DNA from: Acidimicrobiia bacterium
Lineage (GTDB): Bacteria > Actinomycetota > Acidimicrobiia > Spongiisociales > UBA11373
NCBI GenBank assembly: GCA_029263095.1
Contig: JAJCYA010000009.1
Coordinates: 1-46,505, forward strand
Length of the DNA stretch: 46,505 nt
Reading direction: 5' to 3'
Shown here: in pieces, positions 18,077 through 29,668 of the stretch
Layout: every line of letters starts with the position of its first letter
Position numbering within the stretch: position 1 is the first letter of the stretch
The notes under the pieces: generated by a model
The model's database searches: none
What the model saw: only the letters and a program-made list of their open reading frames with translations
What the model was told of the DNA's origin: nothing
Made by a program: the position numbers and the translations under genes

Positions 18077-19156
18077 ATGCGCCACATGATCCGACGACTC
18101 CTCACGGTCGCTGTTGCCGCTACCGCGTTGATGTCCACCACAGTTCCCATCGCACACGCCGGAAACGCGTACGGTGCCGACGTCGACTACCCACTGGTAT
18201 TCCCCGTTGCCGGCCCCAACAATTTCGGAGACCATTTCTGGGCATCGCGCGCCAGCGGAACCCACCACGCCGTAGACATCATGGCCGACAAGATGATTCC
18301 GGTTGTGGCCGTCGCCGACGGCACGATTACCTACGTGAATTCTCGCTGCTGCACCCTGCGGATCAAGCACGACGATGGCTGGTCGTCGGTCTACATCCAC
18401 CTCAACAACGACACCCCGGGCACCGATGACGGGCAAGGCTGGGGAGTCGCACCCGGGATCAGCAAGGGGACTCACGTGAGTGCCGGTCAGCTCATCGGGT
18501 GGGTCGGAGACAGCGGCAACGCCGAGAACACCGGCTCCCATCTCCACTTCGAATTGCTCGACTCTGATGGTGTATACGTAGACCCCTATCTCTCGCTACG
18601 AGCCGCCGACACCGGTCAGGCCGTAGCCATCTGCAAACAGCCCGACGTGTCGTCGATTTCGACGCTCGTCGACGGGTCCGGTCTGCTCCGCATCGGTGCC
18701 CGCGGCACTGCGGTTAGCCAGCTCCAACAGTTCCTCGGGGCAATCGGGCATGACGTCGGCGCCGCCGACGGAGTGTTCGGGCCGAAGACCCTTGCCGGTA
18801 TCCGCCAATTCCAAGAGCGCCAAGGCCTCAATCCCGACGGCGTGATCGGATCCAAGACCCGTAGCGCCATAAGCCGTCTCGCCACTGCTCTACCGGCCGC
18901 AGCGGTGCTCGACAAGAACGGCAGGGTTCTGCGTCCCGGGGCACGGGGAACCGACGTAAAGCAGTTGCAGCAGGTCCTCGCCCTCGCCGGTCATGACCCC
19001 GGCGGTGCCGACGGCGTTCTCGGACCGAACACGCAGGCCGCCATCGAGGCCTTTCAAGTCGAGGCCGGTCTCAAGGTCGATGGCAAGATTGGACCGAACA
19101 CCCGAGCTCAGCTCTCGGCAGCGCTCGGGCTGTCCGGACTCACACTCTGCAGCTGA
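18077..19156 (+). CDS. Secreted M23 peptidase with two peptidoglycan-binding domains
   Basis: A secreted cell-wall endopeptidase of 359 residues. A signal peptide of about 28 residues ends in AHA. The M23/LytM domain follows, with zinc ligands H64 and D67 or equivalent in GTHHAVD and H155/H157 in SHLHFE. Two PG-binding-1 repeats lie at about 204-265 and 284-346, each with GARGT..V.QLQQ and DG..GP/S.T. The ATG at 18077 is chosen from several upstream options because of GGAGA before it and the compact signal peptide. It probably cleaves peptide cross-links during growth or division. A small lipoprotein gene follows after two bases. Confidence 0.92.
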   Translation: MRHMIRRLLTVAVAATALMSTTVPIAHAGNAYGADVDYPLVFPVAGPNNFGDHFWASRASGTHHAVDIMADKMIPVVAVADGTITYVNSRCCTLRIKHDDGWSSVYIHLNNDTPGTDDGQGWGVAPGISKGTHVSAGQLIGWVGDSGNAENTGSHLHFELLDSDGVYVDPYLSLRAADTGQAVAICKQPDVSSISTLVDGSGLLRIGARGTAVSQLQQFLGAIGHDVGAADGVFGPKTLAGIRQFQERQGLNPDGVIGSKTRSAISRLATALPAAAVLDKNGRVLRPGARGTDVKQLQQVLALAGHDPGGADGVLGPNTQAAIEAFQVEAGLKVDGKIGPNTRAQLSAALGLSGLTLCS

Positions 19157-19158
19157 CC

Positions 19159-19614
19159 GTGCGATTCGGATCAGCGGCTCTGTGTCTGGCGCTCATCGGG
19201 GGAGCTTGCTCAACGGCCGACCCCGTGGGTGACTACCTGGAATCGGTTCGTCAGATCACGCTCGAGATGCGCAATGAAAGCATCGCCTCGATCGCCGATG
19301 GACAGCAGATAACCCGCGCCGGGATCGAAGGGGTTATCGAGGCACGACAACGGGGGCTGACCGCGCTACAGGCCGTTGATCCACCACAGGACGTCGCCCC
19401 CGAACACGCTGCGCTGGTGCGGGTGCTGGCCGAACTCTCCACGGCAGGTGAGGCTTTCATGGCTTCGACCTCCCAATTCGACGACGCCCAATTCGAACAG
19501 GCCGTACTCGCGGCCGTAGACCTCGACGCGATCGTCGCCAGGATTGGTACCGCCTGCATTGCCGTCGAGCGACGCGCCTCCGATCTAGGCATTGCTGTGG
19601 ATCTCGCCTGTTGA
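19159..19614 (+). CDS. Small putative lipoprotein
   Basis: A 151-residue protein with a signal peptide ending in the lipobox IGGAC at about residue 17. The mature part is mainly helical and acidic, without a recognised family. Its GTG start lies two bases after the stop of the M23 peptidase, so it is almost certainly translated from the same transcript and may work with that enzyme outside the membrane. Confidence 0.75.
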   Translation: MRFGSAALCLALIGGACSTADPVGDYLESVRQITLEMRNESIASIADGQQITRAGIEGVIEARQRGLTALQAVDPPQDVAPEHAALVRVLAELSTAGEAFMASTSQFDDAQFEQAVLAAVDLDAIVARIGTACIAVERRASDLGIAVDLAC

Positions 19615-19622
19615 TGGGGCAC

Positions 19623-19628
19623 TAGCCT
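19623..19628 (+). promoter_or_regulatory. -10 box for the SRPBCC gene
   Basis: TAGCCT ends 6 bases before the GTG at 19635, the leaderless spacing. Confidence 0.45.
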
Positions 19629-19634
19629 CGCCCG

Positions 19635-20063
19635 GTGCCATCGGACACCTTCTCTCACACCACCATCGCCAACGCAGCACACGAGTCCATCGACGCCGCG
19701 TTGCAGATGCCGGATACCTGGAAAGGGATCGGTCCGATCGATGACGTTTGGGATGCCACCCACCACGGCGACAACCTCGCAGGCTTCAAATGGCGAGCCC
19801 GCGCCGCAGGCAAGACCTGGGATGGAACCGCCACCCGGGTCATCGACCCGGCGGTCAACGCAGTCACCTTCGACCTCGATTCGGCAGAGATCGTCGGCTC
19901 AATCACGGTCTCTCTCGAACCGGAGGGAGAAAACACAGCAGTCACTGTCCAACTATCTGCCCGTTCGAAGGGGCTCCTGGCAGGCATGTTCTGGGGTGTC
20001 GTAGCCGATGCCCTCAGGAAAGGGCTCCCCACCCAGGTCGAGGCGTTCGGCAAACAGTTCTAG
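19635..20063 (+). CDS. SRPBCC / polyketide-cyclase-like protein
   Basis: A 142-residue protein with the pattern of a START-like (SRPBCC) ligand-binding fold: an N-terminal strand, two short helices, a curved sheet (FKWRARAAGKTWDG, VNAVTFDLDSAEIVGSITVSL) and a long C-terminal helix. The ligand is unknown. Its GTG start is supported by a -10 box 6 bases upstream. Its end overlaps the convergent acetyltransferase gene by four bases. Confidence 0.7.
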   Translation: MPSDTFSHTTIANAAHESIDAALQMPDTWKGIGPIDDVWDATHHGDNLAGFKWRARAAGKTWDGTATRVIDPAVNAVTFDLDSAEIVGSITVSLEPEGENTAVTVQLSARSKGLLAGMFWGVVADALRKGLPTQVEAFGKQF

Positions 20064-20509
20064 GAGTTCGCGATCGCAGCGGCAGGCAGCATCATCGGGA
20101 TCGCAGTCTCTCCGCATGCCACCGACCACTCGATCGATGCCATGATCGGCACCGGACCGGCGTCGCGATCGATCACCAGATACCCGCGACCTGCAAAGAA
20201 CTCTCCGGCGGTATCGGTGAGCAGGTAGACGGCCGCCAAACCGATTCGGTGAGCTTGGACCTCTGCCGCACGGACCAAGGCATCTCCGATACCGTCGCCA
20301 CGCCACAGCTCGTCAACGGCAACCGACCGCAACAGGCCATCCCCACCATGGGTCTCCAGTGACGCCGTTCCGACCACCGACTCACCTTCGCGAGCGACGA
20401 ACACCTCCGTCGGAACTTCTCCGAAGCCGTCCAGCGGGAGCCCGACCGACTCAATCAGATCGCGTACAGCGGGAAGATCAGACGGACGAGCACTCTCAAT
20501 GGCGATCAC
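20060..20509 (-). CDS. GNAT acetyltransferase, ArsN2-like
   Basis: A 149-residue acetyltransferase. SVAVDELWRGDGIGDALVRA is the acetyl-CoA-binding motif, and YLLTDTAGEFFAGRGY is typical of the ArsN2 subgroup named after arsenic-resistance operons. No arsenic genes are nearby, so the substrate is open. GTG start. It overlaps the convergent SRPBCC gene by four bases. Confidence 0.8.
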   Translation of the reverse strand: MIAIESARPSDLPAVRDLIESVGLPLDGFGEVPTEVFVAREGESVVGTASLETHGGDGLLRSVAVDELWRGDGIGDALVRAAEVQAHRIGLAAVYLLTDTAGEFFAGRGYLVIDRDAGPVPIMASIEWSVACGETAIPMMLPAAAIANS

Positions 20510-20515
20510 AGTGAG

Positions 20516-20521
20516 AAGGTA
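20516..20521 (-). promoter_or_regulatory. -10 box for the ArsN2-like gene
   Basis: On the minus strand, TACCTT ends 6 bases before the GTG start. Confidence 0.4.
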
Positions 20522-20578
20522 TCAGACACGAAGTCGCCAGCCCGCCGCGGACCCGTCCATACTCGAGACCGACGAGGT

Positions 20579-20917
20579 CTACGCCTCGATTTCCCCGGCA
20601 TCCTCCGCTTCGGCAAAGGCCTGAGCCAACTCACGGGCTTGCTCCACGTCACCATCGGCGATCTCGGCGCGATCGGTGAGCAGCGTCACCTCGTTCTGGA
20701 AGATCTGCAGAAAGCCCCCATGGAGGGCGATCGTCACGCGGTCGCCCTCGGCCGGATGGATCACCGTGGAACCCGTGGCCAAAGCCGCCATCGTCGGCTC
20801 GTGATCGGCAAGGATGCCGATCTCGCCCTCTGTGGTTCGCGTGACGAGCATCTCGGCATCCCCCGACCAGACAATGCTCTCGGGCGAGACAACGTCGAGG
20901 TGGAAGCTCTTAGCCAT
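20579..20917 (-). CDS. atpC: ATP synthase epsilon subunit
   Basis: The last gene of the F1Fo operon. The 112-residue product carries the beta-sandwich domain (LDVVSPESIVWSGDAEMLV, GEIGILADHEPTMAAL, LHGGFLQIF, VTLLTDRAEIA) and only a short C-terminal helix, so it is near the short end of the family. The usual inhibitory two-helix domain seems reduced to one helix, as in several Actinobacteria. A 114-base spacer with a hairpin separates it from atpD. Confidence 0.92.
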   Translation of the reverse strand: MAKSFHLDVVSPESIVWSGDAEMLVTRTTEGEIGILADHEPTMAALATGSTVIHPAEGDRVTIALHGGFLQIFQNEVTLLTDRAEIADGDVEQARELAQAFAEAEDAGEIEA

Positions 20918-20988
20918 GCTGGAACTCCGTCTGGATCCCGATCGTCAGACGCCCGTCACCAGCTACCAGCCGGAAGCCGTCAGGCATC

Positions 20989-21011
20989 CCTCGGTGTATT
21001 CGATACCGAGG
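20989..21011. promoter_or_regulatory. Hairpin in the atpD-atpC spacer
   Basis: CCTCGGT (20989-20995) and ACCGAGG (21005-21011) form a 7-bp stem with a 9-base loop in the only long spacer inside the atp operon. It may lower expression or protect the mRNA end, so that less epsilon is made than beta; this is inference. Confidence 0.4.
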
Positions 21012-21031
21012 AGCGAAGAGAGAAGACTCTC

Positions 21032-22465
<1,434 letters not shown>

Positions 22466-23353
22466 TTATCCGTTCGTGAGCGCCTCGGCGCCCCCAACGA
22501 TTTCTGAAATCTCGGTGGTGATCTCGGCTTGTCGTGCCTGATTTGCCTGACGCGACAGAATACGAACCAGCTCATCTGCATTCTCCGTCGCTGCCTTCAT
22601 CGCACGCCTCCGAGCCGCGTGCTCGGAGGCCGAGGCGTCGAGCAGAATCCCGAAGGCCATCGCTTCGACGTAGCGGGGCAGCAGACGCCCCAGAATGACC
22701 TCGGCGTTCGGCTCGAACGTGTAGCCGGAAGGTGCAGTGGCACTCTCCGAATCTTTGGCCGTCTCGGGAGGTTCGATGGGGAGCAGCGGCCACTGCATCG
22801 GCGTCTGGGTGAGAGCCGAAACGTACCTTGTCGTAAACACCTCTATCGAGTCGACCGTTCCCTCGGCATAGTCATTCATCACGACGTTGGCCACAGCACG
22901 AGCATCTCCGTAGCCGGGGGTGTCGGTGACACCGAGAAACGCCTGCTCGATCTGGTATCCGCGGTATTGGAAGTACGCCTGTGCCTTCCGGCCGATCGCA
23001 TACACACGGGTATCCACCCCGGCGACCCTGTACTCGATGAGCCTTGCCTCGGCCATCCGAAGGATGGCCGAGTTGTAGGCGCCGGCCAAACCTCGATCGG
23101 AAGTCACTGCCAGGATCCCGGCGGTCCCCACATCGCGAGCATCCAGCAGGGCGTGGGAGGCGCTGCCCGACGCCGCGGCGACGTTGCGAATGACCTCGTT
23201 CATCTTGTCCGTGTACGGCTGAGCCGCCGCCACACGCTGCTGGGCCTTGACGATACGAGACGCAGCGATGAGCTCCATGGCGCGCGTGATCTTCATCGTC
23301 GATTTGACGCTGCGGATCCTTCTCCGGATCAGTCGAAGCTCGGCGCTGGCCAT
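22466..23353 (-). CDS. atpG: ATP synthase gamma subunit
   Basis: The central rotor stalk of F1, 295 residues. The N-terminal helix (LRLIRRRIRSVKSTMKITRAMELIA) and the C-terminal helix (ASEHAARRRAMKAATENADEL) form the coiled coil and match the family well. The start lies nine bases after the atpA stop. Confidence 0.95.
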   Translation of the reverse strand: MASAELRLIRRRIRSVKSTMKITRAMELIAASRIVKAQQRVAAAQPYTDKMNEVIRNVAAASGSASHALLDARDVGTAGILAVTSDRGLAGAYNSAILRMAEARLIEYRVAGVDTRVYAIGRKAQAYFQYRGYQIEQAFLGVTDTPGYGDARAVANVVMNDYAEGTVDSIEVFTTRYVSALTQTPMQWPLLPIEPPETAKDSESATAPSGYTFEPNAEVILGRLLPRYVEAMAFGILLDASASEHAARRRAMKAATENADELVRILSRQANQARQAEITTEISEIVGGAEALTNG

Positions 23354-23362
23354 CGGTCTGCC

Positions 23363-24874
23363 CTACTCCCCGAAGGTCTCGACGAAGGCGCCGATCGCCG
23401 CGTCGAGAGCATCGCCCTCCGGCAGATTGCCCGACTCGATCATCCCGTCGAGCAGGGCACCGTGGCGAGTCCGTATGTAGTCGCCCAGCGCCGCCTCGAA
23501 CTTGGCGATCTCGCTCTCCTCGACTCCGTCCATGAACCCATTCGTGACCGCGTAGATGGACAACACCTGTTCTGCCACGGGCACCGGCTGGAACTGGGGC
23601 TGCTTGAGGACTTCGACGACCTGCCGGCCGCGCTCCAACTGAGCCTGCGAAGCCGCATCGAGGTCGGACCCAAACCCGGCGAACGCTTCGAGCTCGCGGA
23701 ATTGAGCAAGGTTGAGACGAAGCGAGCCGGCGACCTTCTTCATCGCCTTGATCTGAGCGTTCCCTCCGACTCGGGAAACCGAGATCCCGGCGTTGATGGC
23801 GGGACGCACCCCTGAGTAGAACAGGTCTGTCTCCAGATAGATCTGGCCGTCCGTGATCGAGATCACGTTCGTCGGGATGTAGGCCGACACGTCCCCGGCC
23901 TTGGTCTCCACAATCGGCAGTCCCGTGAGCGAACCGCCACCAAGCTCGTCGCTCAGCTTGGCGCAACGCTCCAAGAGCCTGCTGTGCAGGTAGAAGACGT
24001 CACCGGGAAAGGCCTCGCGCCCTGGGGGCCGGCGAAGCAGAAGCGAGATCTCGCGGTAGGACACGGCCTGCTTGGAGAGATCGTCGAATATCACCAGAGC
24101 GTGCTCACCCTTGTACATCCAATGCTGACCGATGGCCGAACCGGCATATGGGGCGTACATCTGAAGTGCCGGAGCCGCCGATGCCGCCGCGTTGACTACA
24201 ACTGTGTATTCCAACGCGCCATGTTCCTTCAACGCCTCGACCACCTCGGCGACCGTCGACGCCTTCTGGCCGATGGCGACGTAGATGCACTTGACGTCGG
24301 TGTCCTTCTGATTGATGATCGTGTCGATGACCAGAGCGGTCTTGCCTGTCTGGCGATCGCCGATAATGAGCTGGCGCTGGCCGCGACCGATCGGCGTCAT
24401 TGCGTCGATCGCCTTGACACCCGTCTGCAGCGGCTGATGCACCGGCTGCCTCTCCACGACCGACGGCGCCTGCGTCTCGAGGAGACGGGATTCGGTCGCC
24501 TCGATCGGACCGAGACCGTCGATCGGATTGCCGAGCGGATCGATCACCCTGCCCAGCAGGCCGTCGCCCACCGGAACCGACAAGACCCGTCCCGTCTGGC
24601 GTACGGTGTCGCCTTCCTGGATGTGAGAGGCGTCGCCCATGATCACTGCACCGATCGAGTCTTCGTCGAGGTTTAGGGCTACGCCGAGGAGCCCACCGGG
24701 GAACTCCAACAGCTCGGACGCCATAGCGCTCTCCAACCCCTCAACCCTTGCTACACCGTCACCGATGGCGGCGACATATCCGACGGTCGAGGCCTCAAGG
24801 CTGGGTTCCCAGCCATCGAGGTTCTTACGGAGCGCTTCGGCGATCTCCTGGGGATTGATGGTCAGCTCGGCCAT
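23363..24874 (-). CDS. atpA: ATP synthase alpha subunit
   Basis: The regulatory nucleotide-binding subunit of F1, 503 residues. It contains the Walker [11 protein letters not shown], the family segments [20 protein letters not shown] and [31 protein letters not shown]-type (here beginning YREISLL), and a normal C-terminal helical domain. Located between atpH and atpG as in most bacteria. Confidence 0.97.
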   Translation of the reverse strand: MAELTINPQEIAEALRKNLDGWEPSLEASTVGYVAAIGDGVARVEGLESAMASELLEFPGGLLGVALNLDEDSIGAVIMGDASHIQEGDTVRQTGRVLSVPVGDGLLGRVIDPLGNPIDGLGPIEATESRLLETQAPSVVERQPVHQPLQTGVKAIDAMTPIGRGQRQLIIGDRQTGKTALVIDTIINQKDTDVKCIYVAIGQKASTVAEVVEALKEHGALEYTVVVNAAASAAPALQMYAPYAGSAIGQHWMYKGEHALVIFDDLSKQAVSYREISLLLRRPPGREAFPGDVFYLHSRLLERCAKLSDELGGGSLTGLPIVETKAGDVSAYIPTNVISITDGQIYLETDLFYSGVRPAINAGISVSRVGGNAQIKAMKKVAGSLRLNLAQFRELEAFAGFGSDLDAASQAQLERGRQVVEVLKQPQFQPVPVAEQVLSIYAVTNGFMDGVEESEIAKFEAALGDYIRTRHGALLDGMIESGNLPEGDALDAAIGAFVETFGE

Positions 24875-24882
24875 GTTGCTCC

Positions 24883-25422
24883 TCAGCGCCTTGTCAATGT
24901 TTCACGAAGCTCTTGTATGCGGTGCGACAGGGAGCCGTCGATCACCGTGTCGCCCACTCGGGCAACAATGCCGCCAATCATCGATGAATCGACGACGGTC
25001 TTGACCTCAACGTCTTTGCCGGTCGCCTGCGAAAGCGAAACGCGCAGCCGACCGATCGTCTCCTCGTCGAGTTCCATCGGAGTGCGCACCTCGGCGATCA
25101 CCTTGTTGCGCTCCGCTGCCGCACGCTCAGCGAGGCGGTCGGCGATGGTGGGCAGTTCAGAGGCCAGCCCCACCCCGACAACGAAGTTCACGAGGTTGAT
25201 GGAAAGCGAGGCAGTCTTGCCCCCAAGCAGATCATCGACGAGAGCCTGCTTGCGGTCGATCGGCAGTCGCGGGTCAGTGAGCGCATCGCGCAACTCGGGT
25301 GACGACTCGAAGGCACGAGCAATCGCGAACAGCTCACCGCCTACCCGAGCGAGCTCACCCTCTGCCTTCGCCACCTGGAGAATGGCGGCCGCATAGCCGT
25401 CGATACGCGGATCGGTCGCCAT
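24883..25422 (-). CDS. atpH: ATP synthase delta subunit
   Basis: The peripheral-stalk subunit that ties b to alpha, 179 residues. It has the family N-terminal helical domain ([22 protein letters not shown]) and the C-terminal part ([40 protein letters not shown]). Its ATG shares one base with the atpF stop (TGATG), so the two are translationally coupled. Confidence 0.94.
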   Translation of the reverse strand: MATDPRIDGYAAAILQVAKAEGELARVGGELFAIARAFESSPELRDALTDPRLPIDRKQALVDDLLGGKTASLSINLVNFVVGVGLASELPTIADRLAERAAAERNKVIAEVRTPMELDEETIGRLRVSLSQATGKDVEVKTVVDSSMIGGIVARVGDTVIDGSLSHRIQELRETLTRR

Positions 25423-25985
25423 CAGGCTTCCAGATTCCCTACGTCGTCGATGTACCTGTCCACCAGCGCCTGCTGAGCGGACTCATCGACTGTGCCGGCT
25501 ACAACCTTCTGCGCCAGTTCGAGCGAGAGCGCCGCAACCTCATCCTTGATCTGGGTAGCTGCGCGGTCCCGTTCTGCCGCGGCGTCTGACCGGGCCTTGA
25601 CGCGGATCGACTCGGCATCGGCCTCAGCCTTGCCAACCATGTCGGTTCGAAGAGCATCGCCGGCCTCGCGGGCGTTCTCGACGATCGTGTTGGCCTCGCT
25701 CTTGGCCTGAGCCAGCTGCTTCTTGTAGTCATCGAGCAGGCTCGCGGCCTCTTGCTTTGTCGTCTCAGCCTGAGTCAGCTGTCCGGTGATCGCCTCCTGC
25801 CGGGCGGCGAGCGTCTTGTCGGCCGCCGGGATCACCCACTTCCAAACAAAGAAGAAGATGATGGAGAACGCGATGATTCCGGCGATCAGCTCCGAGGATT
25901 CGGGCAACAGCAGATCGATGCCGCTGCTCTCCTCGACTACCGCTTCTTCGGCAAGGACGAGTATGGGCGCCAGGAATTGAATCAT
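25422..25985 (-). CDS. atpF: ATP synthase b subunit
   Basis: The peripheral stalk, 187 residues. One membrane segment lies at about 33-52 (ELIAGIIAFSIIFFFVWKWV), followed by a long charged coiled coil. A hydrophobic stretch at the extreme N-terminus (FLAPILVLA) could act as a signal-like extension, as is seen in some actinobacterial b subunits. Only one b gene is present, without a b' copy, which fits a non-phototroph. Confidence 0.94.
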   Translation of the reverse strand: MIQFLAPILVLAEEAVVEESSGIDLLLPESSELIAGIIAFSIIFFFVWKWVIPAADKTLAARQEAITGQLTQAETTKQEAASLLDDYKKQLAQAKSEANTIVENAREAGDALRTDMVGKAEADAESIRVKARSDAAAERDRAATQIKDEVAALSLELAQKVVAGTVDESAQQALVDRYIDDVGNLEA

Positions 25986-25997
25986 TGGTTCGTACTC

Positions 25998-27032
<1,035 letters not shown>

Positions 27033-27045
<13 letters not shown>

Positions 27046-27458
27046 TCCAACTCCCTCTCGTCTCCGCGGGCTATTGCCATCGCCTCCAGTGTCAGCAACA
27101 CCAAATAGGTGACTACCGCGGCCACTCCAAACGCGATCCGGTCAATCTCAAACCAATGCGCAACGAGCAGCATCGACACCGTGATCGTGAGCAACCGCAG
27201 CACGAAGCCGAATAGCGCGGCGGCATGATAGGCAGCTAGCGAGATGCGCGCCGCCAGCGAGAGAACCGCTCCCGATGCCAGCAGGTTGAGGACGATCACT
27301 CCCACGCCGATTGTCGCTCCAATGGCGCCGTCGCCTCCTCTGGCGAGCCAAGCGATGGCGATCGCAATCGGACCTATCACAAGGGCGCGCCGCACAGTGT
27401 GGAACGCGAGGATTGCCTCGACGTCGGGGAGTTGCGGTGATTCAGTCTGAGGCATCAC
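27033..27458 (-). CDS. atpI: ATP synthase I-like membrane protein
   Basis: A 141-residue protein with four predicted membrane segments in the position of AtpI, which assists c-ring assembly in other bacteria. The sequence itself is weakly conserved, so the call depends on position, size and topology. It begins inside the end of atpZ and ends inside atpB. Confidence 0.75.
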
Positions 27459-27657
27459 GGTTTGCGATCATCCACATACGCCAGAACCCGATGACCGAGC
27501 CGGCGATGATGCCCACCACGATGAAGGCAGGCTTGGTGCCGAACGCCCAGTCGGCCAACGCGCCGAGTAAGAACCCCGACATGATGGAGGCGAAGAAACT
27601 TGCGGAGTCGACACCGGAGGCCACCTGACGGCCTATCTCATCGTGGTATTCGCCCAT
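27442..27657 (-). CDS. atpZ: AtpZ-like small membrane protein (F0F1 gene 1)
   Basis: A 71-residue protein with two membrane segments (SFFASIMSGFLLGALADWAF and AFIVVGIIAGSVIGFWRMW), the AtpZ/AtpI-1 pattern. It is the first gene of the atp operon. It overlaps atpI by 17 bases. The start is preceded by a hairpin. Confidence 0.75.
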   Translation of the reverse strand: MGEYHDEIGRQVASGVDSASFFASIMSGFLLGALADWAFGTKPAFIVVGIIAGSVIGFWRMWMIANRDASD

Positions 27658-27661
27658 GTGG

Positions 27662-27685
27662 CAAACCCCCTCAGTGCCGGGTTTG
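27662..27685. promoter_or_regulatory. Hairpin between glyA and the atp operon
   Basis: CAAACCC (27662-27668) and GGGTTTG (27679-27685) form a 7-bp stem just upstream of the atpZ start on the minus strand. There is no T-tract. It may be a weak terminator for glyA or a leader structure that limits access to the atpZ start. A TAGATT further upstream could be a -10 box. Confidence 0.4.
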
Positions 27686-27729
27686 TGACTCTCTTCACAA
27701 TCTAGCTCTCAGCCTCCGAATAGTCGGTA

Positions 27730-29001
27730 TCAAACATGGCCCGGGAAGTCGGCCGGGTAGGGCGCGAATTCCGCCGCCAGGGATGCGATACCTTCCCGCA
27801 CGGTGTCCAATGCGGCCTGGTCCTCGCGCTCGCGCAAGGCTCTCGTCATGAGGCGGGCCACCTCGGCAACGTCCGGCTCCTTCATCCCGCATGTCGTTGC
27901 GGCGGGGAGACCAACTCGGAGTCCGCTCGCTCGATACGGAGGCCGCGGGTCGAATGGGATCGTGTTGAAGTTGATCGTCACCCCAACCGAGTAGAGGAGA
28001 CGGGCCGCGTCGCGACCGGTGAGATCCTCATCGATCGACCGAAGATCCATCAAGAACAGATGGTTGTCGGTGCCTCCGGATACGACTCGTACGCCATCAT
28101 CCATCACGGTTTGCGCCATGGCGTCCGCGTTGGAGACTATCTGTGCTGCGTATGCGCGGTATTCCGGAGTGGCAGCCTCCGCAAAACACACCGCCTTGCC
28201 GGCGATGTGGTTGTTGAGCGGCCCCCCCTGAGCATTCGGGAAGACCCCCTTGTCCAACGCCGCACCAAACTCCTCATTGGCCATGATCAACCCACCCCGG
28301 GCTCCGCGCATGGCCTTGTGCGTCGTGGCCGTCACCACGTGGGCATACGGCACCGGGTTGGGATGTGCTCCGCCGGCGACGAGTCCGATGATGTGAGCAG
28401 CATCAACCATGAGAAGCGCCCCCACCTCATCGGCGATCTCTCTGAAGGCTCTCCAGTCGATGAGTCGCGAGTAGGCGGAGTATCCGGCAACGATCATCTT
28501 GGGTCTCTCGGCGTGGGCGACGCGACGGAGTTCGTCCATGTCGATGGTTTCGGTCGCCGGGTCCACGCCGTACGCAACGAAGTTGTACAGGATGCCCGAG
28601 AAATTCACGTGGGAGCCGTGGGTGAGGTGTCCCCCCTGATCCAGGCTCATACCGAGGATCTTGTCTCCGGCTTCGAGCAGACCGAAGTAGACACCCATGT
28701 TCGCCTGGGCGCCGCTGTGAGGTTGAACGTTCACGTACTCGGCCCCAAAGAGTTGCTTGGCACGATCCCGAGCCAGGTTCTCGACCTCGTCGACTATCTC
28801 GCAACCCTCGTAGTACCTCCTGCCCGGGTAGCCCTCCGAGTACTTGTTGGTGAATACCGAACCGGCGGCCTCCATCACGGCCCGGGAAACGAAGTTCTCC
28901 GAAGCGATGAGATGCACGAACGAGCGTTGACGTTCGGCGTCACGTGCGACGAGTGATGCAACCGCTGGATCGACCTCAGATAGCGACGCGTCAGAGTCCA
29001 T
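27730..29001 (-). CDS. glyA: Serine hydroxymethyltransferase
   Basis: A PLP enzyme that interconverts serine and glycine and supplies one-carbon units to tetrahydrofolate. The 423-residue length is normal. The PLP lysine is in TATTHKAMRGARGG, and other family segments include ASENFVSRAVMEAAGSVFTN, YPGRRYYEGCE and NVQPHSGAQAN. The ATG has AGGGAGG upstream, with TACCCT as a possible -10 box further back, so it has a leader of about 30 bases. It precedes the atp operon on the same strand. Confidence 0.95.
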   Translation of the reverse strand: MDSDASLSEVDPAVASLVARDAERQRSFVHLIASENFVSRAVMEAAGSVFTNKYSEGYPGRRYYEGCEIVDEVENLARDRAKQLFGAEYVNVQPHSGAQANMGVYFGLLEAGDKILGMSLDQGGHLTHGSHVNFSGILYNFVAYGVDPATETIDMDELRRVAHAERPKMIVAGYSAYSRLIDWRAFREIADEVGALLMVDAAHIIGLVAGGAHPNPVPYAHVVTATTHKAMRGARGGLIMANEEFGAALDKGVFPNAQGGPLNNHIAGKAVCFAEAATPEYRAYAAQIVSNADAMAQTVMDDGVRVVSGGTDNHLFLMDLRSIDEDLTGRDAARLLYSVGVTINFNTIPFDPRPPYRASGLRVGLPAATTCGMKEPDVAEVARLMTRALREREDQAALDTVREGIASLAAEFAPYPADFPGHV

Positions 29002-29041
29002 GAAAACCTCCCTGGGAGCGGGTCCAGGGTAGTGCCCACCT

Positions 29042-29668
29042 TCAGCTCGTGAGCCGCCGTTCGGCGACCGAATCGATGATTGCTATGCCGGCCGCCGGCA
29101 GGAGGGGTGCAGCGACGATGGCAAGTCCGGGCGACAGTAAATACACCATCTTCGAGTAGATCGCGAGCCCCGCCGCAGCCCAGATCCGCCACGACCGATC
29201 GTGGATGCCGTCATCGAACCGCAACGCATGAGCGACGCCGATGGCGATCGCGAGGACGAAGCCGGTGGCCGCCTCTCTGGCCAGAAACGAAGCTGCGACA
29301 AACACCGCAACCACGACGGGACTCCACACGGCAGCAGTCCTCCACGGCGAGAGTGCCCGCGACACGAAACCAACCACCAGCAGGAGCAGCGGTATCAACA
29401 GCGCCGCTGCTGTGGCGCTCAGAGTGGCGGTGAGCGCGTTGCCGTCACCTGCCTCCACAATGGCGATGGCGAGAAAACTGAAGGCTGCGGTCGCCACGAC
29501 CGTGCCGCCCAAAACCGCCGCCCACCGCCGACCGCTGGTAGTCGGCCGATTCCAATGCGGTTGCTTCGAAAGACGTGTCCGTCGCTGCCGAACAGGCTCT
29601 GAATACTCCTCCCGAACGGCACGGTGTTCGGACGCTGAACGTTGTCGATGCCCCTTGCGTCGACTCAC
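29042..29668 (-). CDS. Unknown multi-pass membrane protein
   Basis: A 208-residue protein with a basic soluble N-terminus of about 45 residues followed by five or six hydrophobic segments. I recognise no family. The GTG at 29668 overlaps the stop of tsaC as GTGA, which favours it over TTG 29680. It is probably in one transcript with tsaC and glyA. In many Actinobacteria a small membrane gene occupies this place. Confidence 0.7.
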   Translation of the reverse strand: MSRRKGHRQRSASEHRAVREEYSEPVRQRRTRLSKQPHWNRPTTSGRRWAAVLGGTVVATAAFSFLAIAIVEAGDGNALTATLSATAAALLIPLLLLVVGFVSRALSPWRTAAVWSPVVVAVFVAASFLAREAATGFVLAIAIGVAHALRFDDGIHDRSWRIWAAAGLAIYSKMVYLLSPGLAIVAAPLLPAAGIAIIDSVAERRLTS

